58,380 nucleotides of DNA from an uncultured Christensenellaceae bacterium (GCA_910588425.1 CAJUPM010000006.1:26680-85059), one strand, 5' to 3'. Counted from the stretch's first letter, positions 1 through 9,127 are shown. Program-made: numbers and translations. The notes: generated by a model not told the origin, from the sequence alone.

Positions 1-483
1 GGCAGAAGTCGCATCGCCCAGCGCATTTCCGGCAAGCGTCAGGCCGATGATCATGGCGATGGGGCCAGTAACGCTGGCGGGCAGGGCCTTTTCCACGGCG
101 TTTTTGCCGAAGCGGTTGACGATGAGGCCGGCGGCGATGGAGACGAAGCCAGACATGATAATGCCAAACTGCGCCACAGCGATCTTCTCATCCAGCGATG
201 CGCCGACAAGCGCTTCGCTGGCCATCAAACTGCCGATTGCGGCCAGATAGGAAAAGCTCGAGCCATAGTAGAGCGGGAGCTTTTTGCCCGTGATGAGCAA
301 AAAGCACAGCGTCGCAAGGCCGCTTGCGAAAATCGTCGTTGAGATATGGAATCCCGTGAGCAGAGCGACTGTTACCGTGGCCGGGAACATGACGATGACT
401 TGCTGGATTGCATAGAGCAGCAGTTTGAAAAACGGCGGGCGCTCATCCGGCAAGTAGCCAATAACTTGGTTCTTTTTGGACAT
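1..483 (-). CDS. uraA: NCS2-family uracil/xanthine permease, N-terminal part
   Basis: Reading leftward from ATG at 481-483, the first 161 codons of a membrane protein run off the window edge, so the C-terminal two thirds is missing. A strong AAGGAG site lies just upstream. The start MSKKNQVIGY, the run ERPP followed by a hydrophobic helix, and the GSSFSY segment after 'KKLPLYYG' match the N-terminal half of UraA/PyrP-type nucleobase:cation symporters, whose transmembrane helix 3 carries a GSSF motif. The family imports uracil or xanthine across the cytoplasmic membrane. Which base is used cannot be decided from this half. No PyrR-type attenuator was seen in the leader. Confidence 0.8.
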   Translation of the reverse strand, partial: MSKKNQVIGYLPDERPPFFKLLLYAIQQVIVMFPATVTVALLTGFHISTTIFASGLATLCFLLITGKKLPLYYGSSFSYLAAIGSLMASEALVGASLDEKIAVAQFGIIMSGFVSIAAGLIVNRFGKNAVEKALPASVTGPIAMIIGLTLAGNALGDATSA

Positions 484-789
484 AAGAGGTTCTCCTTTGT
501 TTGAATATTTTCATGCCAAATACTCAGAAAAGCCATGCCAAATGAGAAAGGAATCAAGTTGTCAGCTTTTGGGAGAAACAGTATTTTTCTGGCAATGAAA
601 CAGCTAATGCCAGAATACTATAAAATGAACAATTTGTAAACATAAGAAAAGCAGTTGGAAAGCCCTGGAGGGAAAATAGACTTCTCTCAAAGCGCATGCG
701 GCCTAGAAAACAATTCGCCTTTTGTGTGATAACAAACCTGTGAAACGCATATAGATGAGTAACAAGCTGCGTGAAGGAGAGAACAAAAG
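484..789. other. Divergent intergenic region, no gene seen
   Basis: These 306 bases separate the leftward permease from the rightward Ca2+ ATPase. They are AT-rich and hold no convincing coding frame; short frames inside lack ribosome sites and family resemblance. A weak leftward promoter candidate sits at 612-640. A GAAGGAG ribosome site for the ATPase is at about 773-780. I found no clear sigma-A promoter for the rightward gene and no riboswitch fold. Confidence 0.5.
612..640 (-). promoter_or_regulatory. Weak sigma-A promoter candidate for the permease
   Basis: On the minus strand TTTACA (plus 635-640) and TATTCT (plus 612-617) are separated by 17 bases. Both boxes deviate from consensus, and the transcript would have a leader of about 120 bases. 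Confidence 0.3.
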
Positions 790-3498
790 ATGCTTTCATC
801 CAAGAATTATATGGCCTTACATGGGCTAAGCGCCGAGGAAGTCGAGCGCTCTCGCAAAGAGCATGGACAAAACACTCTGCCGCACAAAAAGAAGCGGGGA
901 TTTTTCCGCCAGTTTTTGAGCAACTTTGGGGATCCGCTCATTAAGATCCTGTTGGCCGCACTGTGCGTCAATGTGGTGATGCTGATCAAAACGGCAGACT
1001 GGTATGAATCGGTGGGAATTGCGGTTGCAGTCTTTCTGGCGACGTTTGTCTCGACGCTTTCGGAATATGGAAGCGAAGCGGCGTTTGAGAAAATGCAGGC
1101 CGAGGCAGAGCAAATTCATTGCCGGGTGATCCGGGATGGCGCTTTGGCAAATATTCCGATTGGGGAAATTGTCGTGGGCGATTTCGTTCTTCTGGAAAGG
1201 GGAGAGCGCATTCCGGCAGACGGTGTCCTTCATTCGGGCGAGCTGATGGTGAACCAGGCTGCGCTGAACGGGGAAAGCAAGGAGGCAGAGAAAAAGTCGG
1301 GACGCAGAAAAGGGCAGTGGAGCTTATCTGCCCAACACCAGCTTTTCAGGGGAAGCATTGTAACGGATGGCGAAGGCGTGATGGAAGTCTGCATGGTGGG
1401 CCAGCATACGATGTATGGCAGCATGGCGCTGGAAATGCAGGAAGAAACCAGGGAAAGCCCGCTGCGCGTCCGCCTGAACCATCTGGCCAAGATACTCAGC
1501 CACATTGGAATGGCAGCAGCCATTTTGGTGGGCTTTGCGGATCTCTTCCATTCGCTCTATATGGACTATGGGATGCAGTGGAACCAGATGCTGGCGGCGA
1601 TGCAGAACCTGCCTTGGCTCATCGATCAAGTGCTCCATGCGCTGACGCTTTCGATTACAGTAGTGGTTGTGGCTGTTCCGGAAGGGCTGCCCATGATGAT
1701 CACCATCGTGCTTTCGGCCAACATGCGGCGCATGCTGAAAGACAATGTCCTGGTGCGCAAACTCGTTGGAATTGAGACTTCCGGGAGCTTGAATCTTCTT
1801 TTTTCGGATAAAACAGGGACAATCACAAAAGGCATTTTGCAGGTTTCCCAGTTTGTCTCAGGCGATGGGAAGGAATACGCCAGCTTTCAGGCACTGGAGC
1901 AGGCGGGTGCACTCAAAGAGAAAGTGTTGCTCAGCAGTATTTTCAACTCTGCCAGTTCCCGCTCGGAGGGGGGCGCGCTGGGCGGCAATGCGACGGACCG
2001 CGCACTGCTCAACTGGGTGCTTCCGGCGGGGGCGCCGGAAGGATACCAGAAGATCTCGCAGATTCCCTTTGACAGCAGCCGCAAATTCTCGGTTGCAGAG
2101 GTGCAGCGCGGCCAGGAACGGCTCTATTTTATCAAAGGCGCGCCGGAAAAGATTTTGGATCACTGCACGCGGTATCTGGATTCGGAGGGAAAATACTGCC
2201 CGATTTCCAAAGAAAAGATACAGAAAAAATGGGATGCGCTCACAGAGCTCGGGATGCGCGTGCTGGCGCTGGCTATCTCCAGTTCGGCTGTTTCGGAAAA
2301 GGGAGATTTTGAGAATCTGGCCTTGCTTGGGCTGGTGGGCATTTTAGACGACTTGCGCCCAGAGGCCAAAGGAGCGATAAGAGAAATTGAAAACGCGGGC
2401 ATCCAGTTTGTCATGATTACAGGGGACAACAGAAAAACCGCCGTTTCAATCGCCTCAAAGCTTGGGATCATGGGGCTTCATAAGGAAAAGGCTGTGCTGA
2501 CCAGCGATGAAATTGCGCAGATGACGGATGCGCAGCTCAGCCTCTGCCTAAAAAATATCCGGGTTGTTGCCCGGGCGCTGCCCTCGGATAAGAGCAGGCT
2601 CGTGCGCATTGCGCAGGAAGCGGGGCTTGTTGTCGGAATGACGGGGGATGGCATGAACGATGCTCCGGCGCTCAAACGGGCAGACGTGGGCTTTGCCATG
2701 GGAAGCGGCACGGAGGTCGCCAAAGAGGCCAGCGATATCGTCATTTTGGATAACAACATCGCATCCATCGCCAAAGCGGTCCTCTATGGGCGCACCATCT
2801 TCAAAAGCATCCGCAAATTCCTGGTCTATCAGCTGACCATGAACCTGTGCGCTGTCAGCGTCTCTATCATCGGGCCTTTTATTGGCATCGATACGCCGGT
2901 TACCGTCATGCAGATGCTTTGGATCAATATCATCATGGATACGCTGGCAGGCATGGCTTTTTCCGGGGAGCCGCCGCTGCCGGAGTTTATGAGAGAAGCG
3001 CCAAAACGGCGGGAGGAGCCCGTGCTCAACCGCGCTATGACCCAGCAGATCTTCTTCGATGGGCTTTTCACCGTCGCTTTGTGCCTGTTTTTCCTGTGCT
3101 CTGCCGCGATGAAGGATTTCTTCGGATACAGCCAAAGCCAGCTGCCATTTTTGACTGCGTTCTTTACGCTCTTTATCTTCAGCGGTGTCTTTAATGCCTT
3201 CAATGCGAGAACGCCCAGGATCAACCTGTTTGCGAACCTGCGCAGGAATATGGCCTTTTTGTTCATCATGGTGTCCGTCATCCTGATTCAAATTCTCATG
3301 GTGTATTTTGGCGGCCCGCTGTTCAGAACGGTTGGCCTGAGCGTCAGGGAAATGCGGCTGACACTGCTCATCTCCATGCTCATTCTCCCGGCCGATCTGA
3401 TGCGCAAAGCGTTTTGCAGTTCCTGGAGAAAATCCAGCGCGCAAAAGAAGGCGCGGCGCAAGAGAGTGGCAAAAAAGCCCATGCGGCGCTATACATAA
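790..3498 (+). CDS. Calcium-translocating P-type ATPase, PMCA-like (P2B type)
   Basis: This 902-residue protein is a full-length P2-type cation pump, expected to export Ca2+ from the cytoplasm using ATP. The phosphorylation motif DKTGTIT has its aspartate at residue 340. The membrane motif VPEGLP lies just before it, and MTGDGMND marks the hinge near residue 620. The sixth-helix segment MLWINIIMDT followed by GEPP resembles plasma-membrane Ca2+ ATPases more than SERCA. About ten hydrophobic segments are visible, with a basic C-terminal tail rich in Lys/Arg. The ATG follows GAAGGAG at a good distance. The gene is monocistronic, closed by a terminator at 3503-3529. Ca2+ is inferred from motifs; Mn2+ is not excluded. 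Confidence 0.88.
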   Translation: MLSSKNYMALHGLSAEEVERSRKEHGQNTLPHKKKRGFFRQFLSNFGDPLIKILLAALCVNVVMLIKTADWYESVGIAVAVFLATFVSTLSEYGSEAAFEKMQAEAEQIHCRVIRDGALANIPIGEIVVGDFVLLERGERIPADGVLHSGELMVNQAALNGESKEAEKKSGRRKGQWSLSAQHQLFRGSIVTDGEGVMEVCMVGQHTMYGSMALEMQEETRESPLRVRLNHLAKILSHIGMAAAILVGFADLFHSLYMDYGMQWNQMLAAMQNLPWLIDQVLHALTLSITVVVVAVPEGLPMMITIVLSANMRRMLKDNVLVRKLVGIETSGSLNLLFSDKTGTITKGILQVSQFVSGDGKEYASFQALEQAGALKEKVLLSSIFNSASSRSEGGALGGNATDRALLNWVLPAGAPEGYQKISQIPFDSSRKFSVAEVQRGQERLYFIKGAPEKILDHCTRYLDSEGKYCPISKEKIQKKWDALTELGMRVLALAISSSAVSEKGDFENLALLGLVGILDDLRPEAKGAIREIENAGIQFVMITGDNRKTAVSIASKLGIMGLHKEKAVLTSDEIAQMTDAQLSLCLKNIRVVARALPSDKSRLVRIAQEAGLVVGMTGDGMNDAPALKRADVGFAMGSGTEVAKEASDIVILDNNIASIAKAVLYGRTIFKSIRKFLVYQLTMNLCAVSVSIIGPFIGIDTPVTVMQMLWINIIMDTLAGMAFSGEPPLPEFMREAPKRREEPVLNRAMTQQIFFDGLFTVALCLFFLCSAAMKDFFGYSQSQLPFLTAFFTLFIFSGVFNAFNARTPRINLFANLRRNMAFLFIMVSVILIQILMVYFGGPLFRTVGLSVREMRLTLLISMLILPADLMRKAFCSSWRKSSAQKKARRKRVAKKPMRRYT

Positions 3499-3502
3499 CA
3501 TG

Positions 3503-3529
3503 AAAAAGGCCAGTTTATCTGGCCTTTTT
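3503..3529 (+). terminator. Rho-independent terminator after the Ca2+ ATPase
   Basis: An 11-bp perfect stem AAAAAGGCCAG/CTGGCCTTTTT with a 5-base loop and a T run starts four bases after the stop codon. Confidence 0.85.
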
Positions 3530-3542
3530 AAATGGCATAATG

Positions 3543-3569
3543 AAAAAGAAGCCGGGCTGGCTTCTTTTT
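3543..3569 (-). terminator. Terminator of the small minus-strand gene
   Basis: The stem AAAAAGAAGCC/GGCTTCTTTTT with a 5-base loop ends leftward in a T run. It begins within the stop codon of the gene at 3569-3775 and could also act as a second terminator for the plus strand. Confidence 0.75.
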
Positions 3570-3775
3570 TAGTGAATGAAGTGTTCTTCGCCATCCTCCG
3601 GCGCTTTGGGCGGATGAATGGAATATAGCTCGCCATACGCCTCGGATTCAGATTCATCTAAAATACCCGAGGGGACGAGCCCGGTGCATTCCGTAGTGGA
3701 AGCGGTTTTCATCACGTCGTAAAATGGATCAGAGGATTCTTCGCTGAACTTTCTGCGTTTTTCTTCTTTTGACAT
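3569..3775 (-). CDS. Small acidic protein of unknown function
   Basis: This is a 68-residue protein starting MSKEEKRRKFSE. The start is fixed by AAAGGAG six bases before the ATG; the frame stays open upstream but has no better site. It has a basic N-terminal decapeptide and then an acidic, soluble remainder with the segments TTECTGLVPS and ELYSIHPPK. I have an impression that small proteins with a TECTGLxP element occur in other Clostridia, but I cannot assign a family or function. No membrane segment or signal peptide is visible. A terminator follows immediately, so it is probably a one-gene unit. Confidence 0.7.
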   Translation of the reverse strand: MSKEEKRRKFSEESSDPFYDVMKTASTTECTGLVPSGILDESESEAYGELYSIHPPKAPEDGEEHFIH

Positions 3776-3846
3776 ACTGCTGCTCCTTTCATTTTTGATA
3801 GTATGGAGCGCGGCGCGCAGATTATGCCAAGCAAAATTTGAGAAAA

Positions 3847-3878
3847 TTGTTTCAAAAAATACCGCTGCGTTATATAAT
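3847..3878 (+). promoter_or_regulatory. Sigma-A promoter candidate for cysK
   Basis: TTGTTT at 3847-3852 precedes overlapping TATATA/TATAAT elements at 3871-3878 with a spacer of 18-20 bases. The region is strongly AT-rich, and the ribosome site for cysK is about 45 bases downstream. Confidence 0.4.
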
Positions 3879-3932
3879 AATATAGCATGAAAATGGAATG
3901 ATTTTGTATTTTTGCTTAAAGAGAGGTTTCGC

Positions 3933-4865
3933 ATGGTTTATGAGAATGTGCTTGCGGCTATGGGCAATACGCCGATGATTCGCCTCAGCCATATGGCAGG
4001 GCCGGACAGCGCGCAGGTTTTAGTGAAATATGAAGGGCTCAACGTGGGCGGCTCGATCAAAACGCGCACGGCCTATAACATGATCACCAAGGCAGAAGAA
4101 GAGGGGCTCATTGGCCCGGATACGGTGATCGTTGAGCCTACAAGCGGCAACCAGGGGATTGGGCTGGCGCTGATTGGCGCCGTCAAGGGATACAGAACGG
4201 TAATCATCATGCCGGATTCCGTGAGCGAAGAGCGCAGAAAGCTCGTGCGGCATTATGGGGCGGAAGTTGTCCTTGTGCACGACGACGGCAATATTGGCGA
4301 CTGTATCGAGCAGTGCCTGAACATGGCTATGAAGATGCAGGAAGAGAACCCGAAGGTGTATGTTCCGCAGCAGTTTATGAACCCTGCAAACCCGATGGTG
4401 CACCGCATCCAGACGGCGCAGGAAATTCTGGAGCAGGTGGGCGGGCCTATCGACGGTTTTTGCTCGGGAGTGGGCACGGGCGGCACCATCACGGGCATTG
4501 GAGAGACGCTCAAAGAAAAGAATCCGCAGATCGTCATCTGGGCGGTGGAGCCGAAAAATGCAGCGATCCTGGCCGGCGGCACGGTGGGGACGCATCTGCA
4601 AATGGGAATTGGCGACGGGCTGATTCCGGAAAATCTCAATCAGAGCATTTACGACGATATCTATATCGTCTCGGATGAAGAGGCGATTCAAACGGCCAAG
4701 GATTTGGCGCGGCTGGAAGGGCTCATGTGCGGCATTTCCAGCGGGACCAACGTCGCCGCGGCGCTGAAACTGGCTAAAAAGCTGGGAAAGGGCAAAACCG
4801 TGGTAACTGTGCTGCCGGATACAGCCGAGCGCTATTTCAGCACGCCGCTTTTTGAAAATGAATAA
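3933..4865 (+). CDS. cysK: Cysteine synthase family (O-acetylserine sulfhydrylase), PLP enzyme
   Basis: This 310-residue fold-type II PLP enzyme is expected to make L-cysteine from O-acetylserine and sulfide in the cytosol. The PLP lysine is K43 in GGSIKTR. The Asn loop reads PTSGNQGIGLA, where CysK proteins usually have TSGNTG. The phosphate-binding glycine loop is GTGGTITG. I chose ATG 3933 because AGAGAGG lies six bases upstream; an in-frame TTG 21 bases earlier has no site. No serine acetyltransferase is adjacent. The Gln in the Asn loop leaves room for a related activity such as a different activated serine or nucleophile, so the family call is surer than the exact reaction. Confidence 0.82.
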   Translation: MVYENVLAAMGNTPMIRLSHMAGPDSAQVLVKYEGLNVGGSIKTRTAYNMITKAEEEGLIGPDTVIVEPTSGNQGIGLALIGAVKGYRTVIIMPDSVSEERRKLVRHYGAEVVLVHDDGNIGDCIEQCLNMAMKMQEENPKVYVPQQFMNPANPMVHRIQTAQEILEQVGGPIDGFCSGVGTGGTITGIGETLKEKNPQIVIWAVEPKNAAILAGGTVGTHLQMGIGDGLIPENLNQSIYDDIYIVSDEEAIQTAKDLARLEGLMCGISSGTNVAAALKLAKKLGKGKTVVTVLPDTAERYFSTPLFENE

Positions 4866-4871
4866 CCAGCA

Positions 4872-4906
4872 ATGAAAAAAGTTCTCAGCGCTGAGAGCTT
4901 TTTTCA
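4872..4906. terminator. Bidirectional terminator between cysK and the MscS gene
   Basis: The inverted repeat TGAAAAAAG...CTCAGCGCTGAG...CTTTTTTCA has T runs on both strands. It lies between two convergent stop codons. Confidence 0.8.
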
Positions 4907-4907
4907 T

Positions 4908-5717
4908 TCACTTTTTTTCGCTGATTTGAACTTGCAGGCGCTCCTGACACATGGCAATGCCTGCGTCATCCAGGCAGAGCTTTACTTGCTCTAATAATGC
5001 GCTCTGCACATTCCAGTAATCCTCGGTTTTGCTCCAAACCATCATGCTGTACTGAATCCCGCTGCTCGGATACGCGCAGACATTGAAATAAGGTTCCGGC
5101 TCGGCCAGGGCGCCGGGCGTCTGCGAGACGGCCTGCTCCAGCGCCTGTTTGGTTTTCGCTATGGGCGCGTCATACGAGACGGTAAACTTGAGATCGATTC
5201 TCCTGCGTTCTTCTCTAGTGTAGTTGATGATTTTGCCGCCCACGACCTCGCTGTTGGGCAGGAAAACGTCTTTGTTATCCGAGGTGCAGATGAGCGTATG
5301 AATCAGGCGAATATCCTTGACTTTGCCCTCGGCATGCTCTGTCTCGATATAATCGCCGACGACAAACGGCTTGGAGACCAGAAGCGTCAGGCCATTGGCC
5401 AGGTTGGAGAGCAGCCCCTGAATTGCCAGGGAAACGGCCAGTCCGGCGACGCTCAGCAGGGCCACGAAAGCGCTGACGTTGATGCCAAGGCTGCTGGCCG
5501 TGAGAATGGCAGAAAGCGTATAGAGCAGTATTTTGAGGATGGATTTGAGAAAGGTGTGCATACTCTTTTCAAATTTCAGCCGATCAATGATGCGCGAAAA
5601 GATCCTGCCCAGAATTTTCGTGCAGATAAGGCAGAGCAGCAGCACTAGCAGGGCGGAAAGAAACTTTCCGGCGGTGAAATTGCCGATATTGTAATTCATG
5701 ATGGATTCGAGCGTCAT
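4908..5717 (-). CDS. mscS: Small-conductance mechanosensitive channel, MscS family
   Basis: This 269-residue membrane protein opens under membrane tension to release solutes during hypo-osmotic shock. It has an N-terminal helix (about 15-35), a second helix near 60-80, and a Gly/Ala-rich pore helix with VAGLAVSLAIQGLLSNLANG, the TM3 signature of MscS. The beta domain follows (KPFVVGDYIE, PNSEVVGGKIINYTRE), then an alpha/beta C-terminal part. Length is close to E. coli MscS (286). The start ATG at 5715-5717 follows GGAGG; the frame is open farther upstream but without a ribosome site. It is convergent with cysK. Confidence 0.87.
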   Translation of the reverse strand: MTLESIMNYNIGNFTAGKFLSALLVLLLCLICTKILGRIFSRIIDRLKFEKSMHTFLKSILKILLYTLSAILTASSLGINVSAFVALLSVAGLAVSLAIQGLLSNLANGLTLLVSKPFVVGDYIETEHAEGKVKDIRLIHTLICTSDNKDVFLPNSEVVGGKIINYTREERRRIDLKFTVSYDAPIAKTKQALEQAVSQTPGALAEPEPYFNVCAYPSSGIQYSMMVWSKTEDYWNVQSALLEQVKLCLDDAGIAMCQERLQVQISEKK

Positions 5718-5900
5718 GCTTAGGCCTCCAAAAACGTCTTGATATGCTTCTATTTTATCATCCCTCCTTTGATTTGCCAGTATTCCCTTAAATTTTTTTG
5801 CGTTCATGGATATGCCGCGCGGCGGGCGGTTATGCGCCTGCGCTTGACGAGCCCGGGATGCTGCAATTATACTGGAGAAAAAGACAGAGGCGGGGGAAAG

Positions 5901-6629
5901 ATGAATCAGGAGCAAACAGAGCGCGAAAGGCTCATCCGAACGGAAATGCTGCTGGGAGAAGCGGCGATGGAGCGGCTCAGGCAGGCGCATGTCGCCGTCT
6001 TTGGCATTGGCGGCGTCGGAGGATATGCCGTGGAAGCGCTGGCGCGCAGCGGGGTTGGCGCGCTGACGCTGATCGATCACGATGTGATCAGCACGAGTAA
6101 TTTAAACAGGCAAATTATCGCGACACAGGAGGAGATCGGCAGCGCGAAAGTGGATGTGATGCGGCGGCGCATTGCCTCCATCGCGCCTTCCTGCCAGGTA
6201 CAGGCGCATTGTTGCTTTTTTCTTCCCGAAACGGCGGAACAGTTCGATTTCTCAAAGTATGACTATGTGATCGATGCGGTAGATACCGTATCGGCAAAGA
6301 TAGAGATCATCCTGCGTACAAAACAGGCGAATATCCCGGTGATCAGCTGTATGGGGACGGGAAATAAGCTGGATCCGGCGCAGCTCGAGGTTGCATGGCT
6401 GGAAAAAACATCCGTCTGCCCGTTGGCGCGCGTCATGCGAAGGGAGCTTCGGGCGCGCAGGATAACGGATGTGAAAGTGGTTTATTCAAAAGAAATGCCG
6501 CGCACTCCCTTGCCTCTGGATGGGCAGGCAGGGCGCAAGCGCGTTCCGGCCAGCGCAGTTTTTGTGCCGGGAGCGGCCGGGCTTATGCTGGCATCTCAGG
6601 TTGTGCGGGAATTGACGGGGCAGGCCTAG
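5901..6629 (+). CDS. tcdA: tRNA threonylcarbamoyladenosine dehydratase (t6A to ct6A)
   Basis: This 242-residue protein belongs to the E1/ThiF superfamily. The nucleotide-binding loop GIGGVGG is at residues 35-41, followed by LIDHDVISTSNLNRQ, which matches TcdA/CsdL. These enzymes use ATP to cyclise t6A at position 37 of tRNAs into ct6A. The ATG follows a GGGGGAAAG stretch; an in-frame extension upstream lacks a ribosome site. It is functionally linked to tsaE and tsaB at 25.8-27 kb, which make t6A. The gene stands alone and is closed by a terminator at 6665-6687. Confidence 0.85.
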   Translation: MNQEQTERERLIRTEMLLGEAAMERLRQAHVAVFGIGGVGGYAVEALARSGVGALTLIDHDVISTSNLNRQIIATQEEIGSAKVDVMRRRIASIAPSCQVQAHCCFFLPETAEQFDFSKYDYVIDAVDTVSAKIEIILRTKQANIPVISCMGTGNKLDPAQLEVAWLEKTSVCPLARVMRRELRARRITDVKVVYSKEMPRTPLPLDGQAGRKRVPASAVFVPGAAGLMLASQVVRELTGQA

Positions 6630-6664
6630 CGCGTGGGCGCCGGCTGCCCCGCGGTTTTAGGAGA

Positions 6665-6687
6665 GGATGCTCTTTGCATCCTTTTTT
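6665..6687 (+). terminator. Terminator after tcdA
   Basis: A six-bp stem GGATGC/GCATCC with a TCTTT loop is followed by six Ts. Confidence 0.7.
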
Positions 6688-6716
6688 GATGGAACGCGGG
6701 CAGTGAGCCTTGGAAG

Positions 6717-6745
6717 TTGTGTGAAAAGTGAATTTATATTATAAT
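6717..6745 (+). promoter_or_regulatory. Sigma-A promoter of the lon operon
   Basis: TTGTGT (6717-6722), a 17-base spacer and a perfect TATAAT (6740-6745) precede a leader of about 60 bases. No CIRCE element or CtsR heptad repeat was seen, so no heat-shock operator is evident. Confidence 0.55.
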
Positions 6746-6811
6746 AGAATGGCAGCCGGCCTGGGATGAGAAAAGGCGGGGCAGCATCAAGATAGAAAGG
6801 TTATATACTGC

Positions 6812-9127
6812 ATGAATCAGGATTTGATTGCGCTGCCAGTCGTGCCGCTTCGGGGGCTTGTGGCGTTTCCATATACCGTGCTCAGCTTCGAAGTTGGGCG
6901 GGCCGCCTCTTTGGCGGCAGTCTATGCTGCGGCAGAAGGGACCGGGGAGATCTTTCTTGCGGCGCAAAAGGACGCGCATTTGGAGGAGCCGGGGCAGGGA
7001 GATCTCTATGAGATTGGCGTTGTCGCCAAAGTGCGGCAGGTTGTGCGTCTGCAAAACCAGATGGCGCGCGTGCTGATTGAAGGGCAATACCGGGCAAGGC
7101 TCATCAGGCTGGAAAAAGAAAAAGAACACTTTGAGGCGCGTATTTTGCCGGTAGAGCAGCTTTTGGAGCGCGGCGAGCGGAGCAGCGCCTATATGCGCCT
7201 TCTTTTGGAGAGCTGCCGCAATTATGCTTCTATTTCCGGGCAAATACCGGCGGAAACGCTCCTTGCTTTGCAGGAAATCCGCGAGCCGGAAAGGCTGGCG
7301 GATACCATTGCCTTCAATATGCTCAAAGATCTGGAAGAGAAGCAGGAAGTGCTGGAGATTCTGGACGTCTTGGCGCGCATGGAAAGACTTCTTTCCATTG
7401 CCCAAAGGGAGATCCAGATTGCAGGAATCGAATATGAGATTTCTGAAAAAACCAAGCAGCAGCTGGAAAAGCTCCAAAAAGAGAGCTATCTGCGCGAGCA
7501 GATTCGCGTGATTCAAAAATCTCTTGGCGAGGATGAGGACGATACGGCCGAGCTGGAGCGCTTTCGGGAAATTATCCGCGAGCTGCCTTTGGCGGAAGAG
7601 GAGCGGGAAAAGCTTCTGAAAGAAATCTCCAGGCTTTCGCGGCTCAGCCAGCAGTCGCCGGATTACTATGTGATCAAAACGTATTTGGAGTGGATTGTCT
7701 CCCTGCCCTTTGGGAAATATACAGAGGATATTCTGGATTTGCCGCATGCCCAGAAAGTGCTGGATGAAGAGCACTATGGCATGAAAAAGGTCAAAGAGCG
7801 GATTTTGGAATACCTTTCGGTTTTGACGCTCAAAAAAGATATGAAAGGGCCGATTCTATGCTTCGCGGGGCCGCCTGGAGTCGGAAAAACCTCGATTGTC
7901 CGCTCGGTAGCGAATGCGCTGAACAGAAAATTCGTGCGCATGTCTTTGGGCGGCATGAAGGATGAATCCGAGATTCGCGGGCATCGGCGCACCTATATCG
8001 GTGCGCTGCCCGGGCGCATTGCCTCTGGCATGAAGCAGGCTGGGAGCATGAACCCCGTGTTCCTTCTGGATGAAATTGACAAGCTGAGCAGCGATTACCG
8101 CGGCGATCCGGCATCGGCCATGCTGGAAGTGCTGGACGGCGAGACAAACCACGATTTCCGCGATAATTATCTGGATATTGGGCTGGATCTTTCCCAGGTT
8201 CTCTTCATCGCGACGGCCAACGACGCGCAGAGCATTCCTCCTGCGCTCTATGACCGCATGGAGGTGATCGAGCTTTCCAGCTATACGCCGTATGAGAAGG
8301 AGCAGATCGCCAAAAAGCATCTCATCCCCAAGCAGATCGCCCAAAACGGCATGAGCGATAAGATGCTCAAAATTCAGCCGGCGGCGCTCAAAAGGATGAT
8401 CGCGGAATATACCTCGGAGAGCGGTGTCCGGGCCTTGGAGCGGCAGATCGCGAAAATTTGCAGAAAGGCGGCGAAGCGCTATTTGGAGGAGGGCCGGCAG
8501 GTTGTCGCAGGCAAGAAAAACCTGGAAGAGTTCCTTGGAAAGCCGCACTTTTTGGAGACAAACCTGCCCAAACGGGGCGACATCGGCGTCGCCATTGGGC
8601 TTGCCTGGACAGCCAATGGCGGTGTTACGCTGCCCATCGAGGTCTGCGTGATGGAGGGCAGCGGCGAGCTGGAATTGACCGGGCAGCTGGGAGACGTCAT
8701 GAAAGAGAGCGCCAGGACGGCCATTACCGTCGTCCGCTCCAAAGCAGAGCAGCTGGGCATCCATGCCAACTTCCATAAAGAGAAGGATTTGCATATTCAT
8801 GTGCCCGAAGGGGCGATCCCAAAAGACGGGCCGTCTGCCGGCATTACCATGACACTGGCAGTGGCATCGGCGCTGCTGAACCGGAAAGTGCGGGGTGATT
8901 TTGCCATGACCGGGGAAGTTACGCTGACTGGGCGCGTTTTGGCCATTGGCGGGCTGCGGGAGAAGGTGTTTGCGGCTGTTCGCGCAGGGCTAAAAAATGT
9001 GATCATTCCAAAAGATAATGAGGCCGATTTGGAGGAAATTCCGCAGGAAGTGCGCAGCAAGGTTCGGTTCTGGCCGGTTAGGGAGATAGAGGAAGTGTTC
9101 CAGCTGGGATTGGAGGAGCAGAGATGA
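6812..9127 (+). CDS. lon: ATP-dependent Lon protease
   Basis: This 771-residue cytosolic protease degrades misfolded and regulatory proteins. In order it has an N-terminal LON substrate domain (LPVVPLRGLVAFP), a coiled-coil linker (about 190-270), an AAA+ module with Walker A GPPGVGKT at 353-360 and a LLDEIDK Walker B, and a C-terminal serine protease domain. The catalytic dyad is Ser675 in KDGPSAG and Lys718 in GGLREK. Length matches LonA. It overlaps ysxC by four bases (ATGA), the same lon-ysxC coupling as in Bacillus, though clpX is absent. Confidence 0.95.
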   Translation: MNQDLIALPVVPLRGLVAFPYTVLSFEVGRAASLAAVYAAAEGTGEIFLAAQKDAHLEEPGQGDLYEIGVVAKVRQVVRLQNQMARVLIEGQYRARLIRLEKEKEHFEARILPVEQLLERGERSSAYMRLLLESCRNYASISGQIPAETLLALQEIREPERLADTIAFNMLKDLEEKQEVLEILDVLARMERLLSIAQREIQIAGIEYEISEKTKQQLEKLQKESYLREQIRVIQKSLGEDEDDTAELERFREIIRELPLAEEEREKLLKEISRLSRLSQQSPDYYVIKTYLEWIVSLPFGKYTEDILDLPHAQKVLDEEHYGMKKVKERILEYLSVLTLKKDMKGPILCFAGPPGVGKTSIVRSVANALNRKFVRMSLGGMKDESEIRGHRRTYIGALPGRIASGMKQAGSMNPVFLLDEIDKLSSDYRGDPASAMLEVLDGETNHDFRDNYLDIGLDLSQVLFIATANDAQSIPPALYDRMEVIELSSYTPYEKEQIAKKHLIPKQIAQNGMSDKMLKIQPAALKRMIAEYTSESGVRALERQIAKICRKAAKRYLEEGRQVVAGKKNLEEFLGKPHFLETNLPKRGDIGVAIGLAWTANGGVTLPIEVCVMEGSGELELTGQLGDVMKESARTAITVVRSKAEQLGIHANFHKEKDLHIHVPEGAIPKDGPSAGITMTLAVASALLNRKVRGDFAMTGEVTLTGRVLAIGGLREKVFAAVRAGLKNVIIPKDNEADLEEIPQEVRSKVRFWPVREIEEVFQLGLEEQR

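Noticed and set aside
2548..3657. Minus-strand open frame of 369 codons opposite the Ca2+ ATPase
   Set aside because: Antisense to conserved P-type ATPase motifs; no start signal and no recognisable protein family.
6717..6811. CIRCE or CtsR operator before lon
   Set aside because: No TTAGCACTC-type inverted repeat or GGTCAAA heptad repeat was found.
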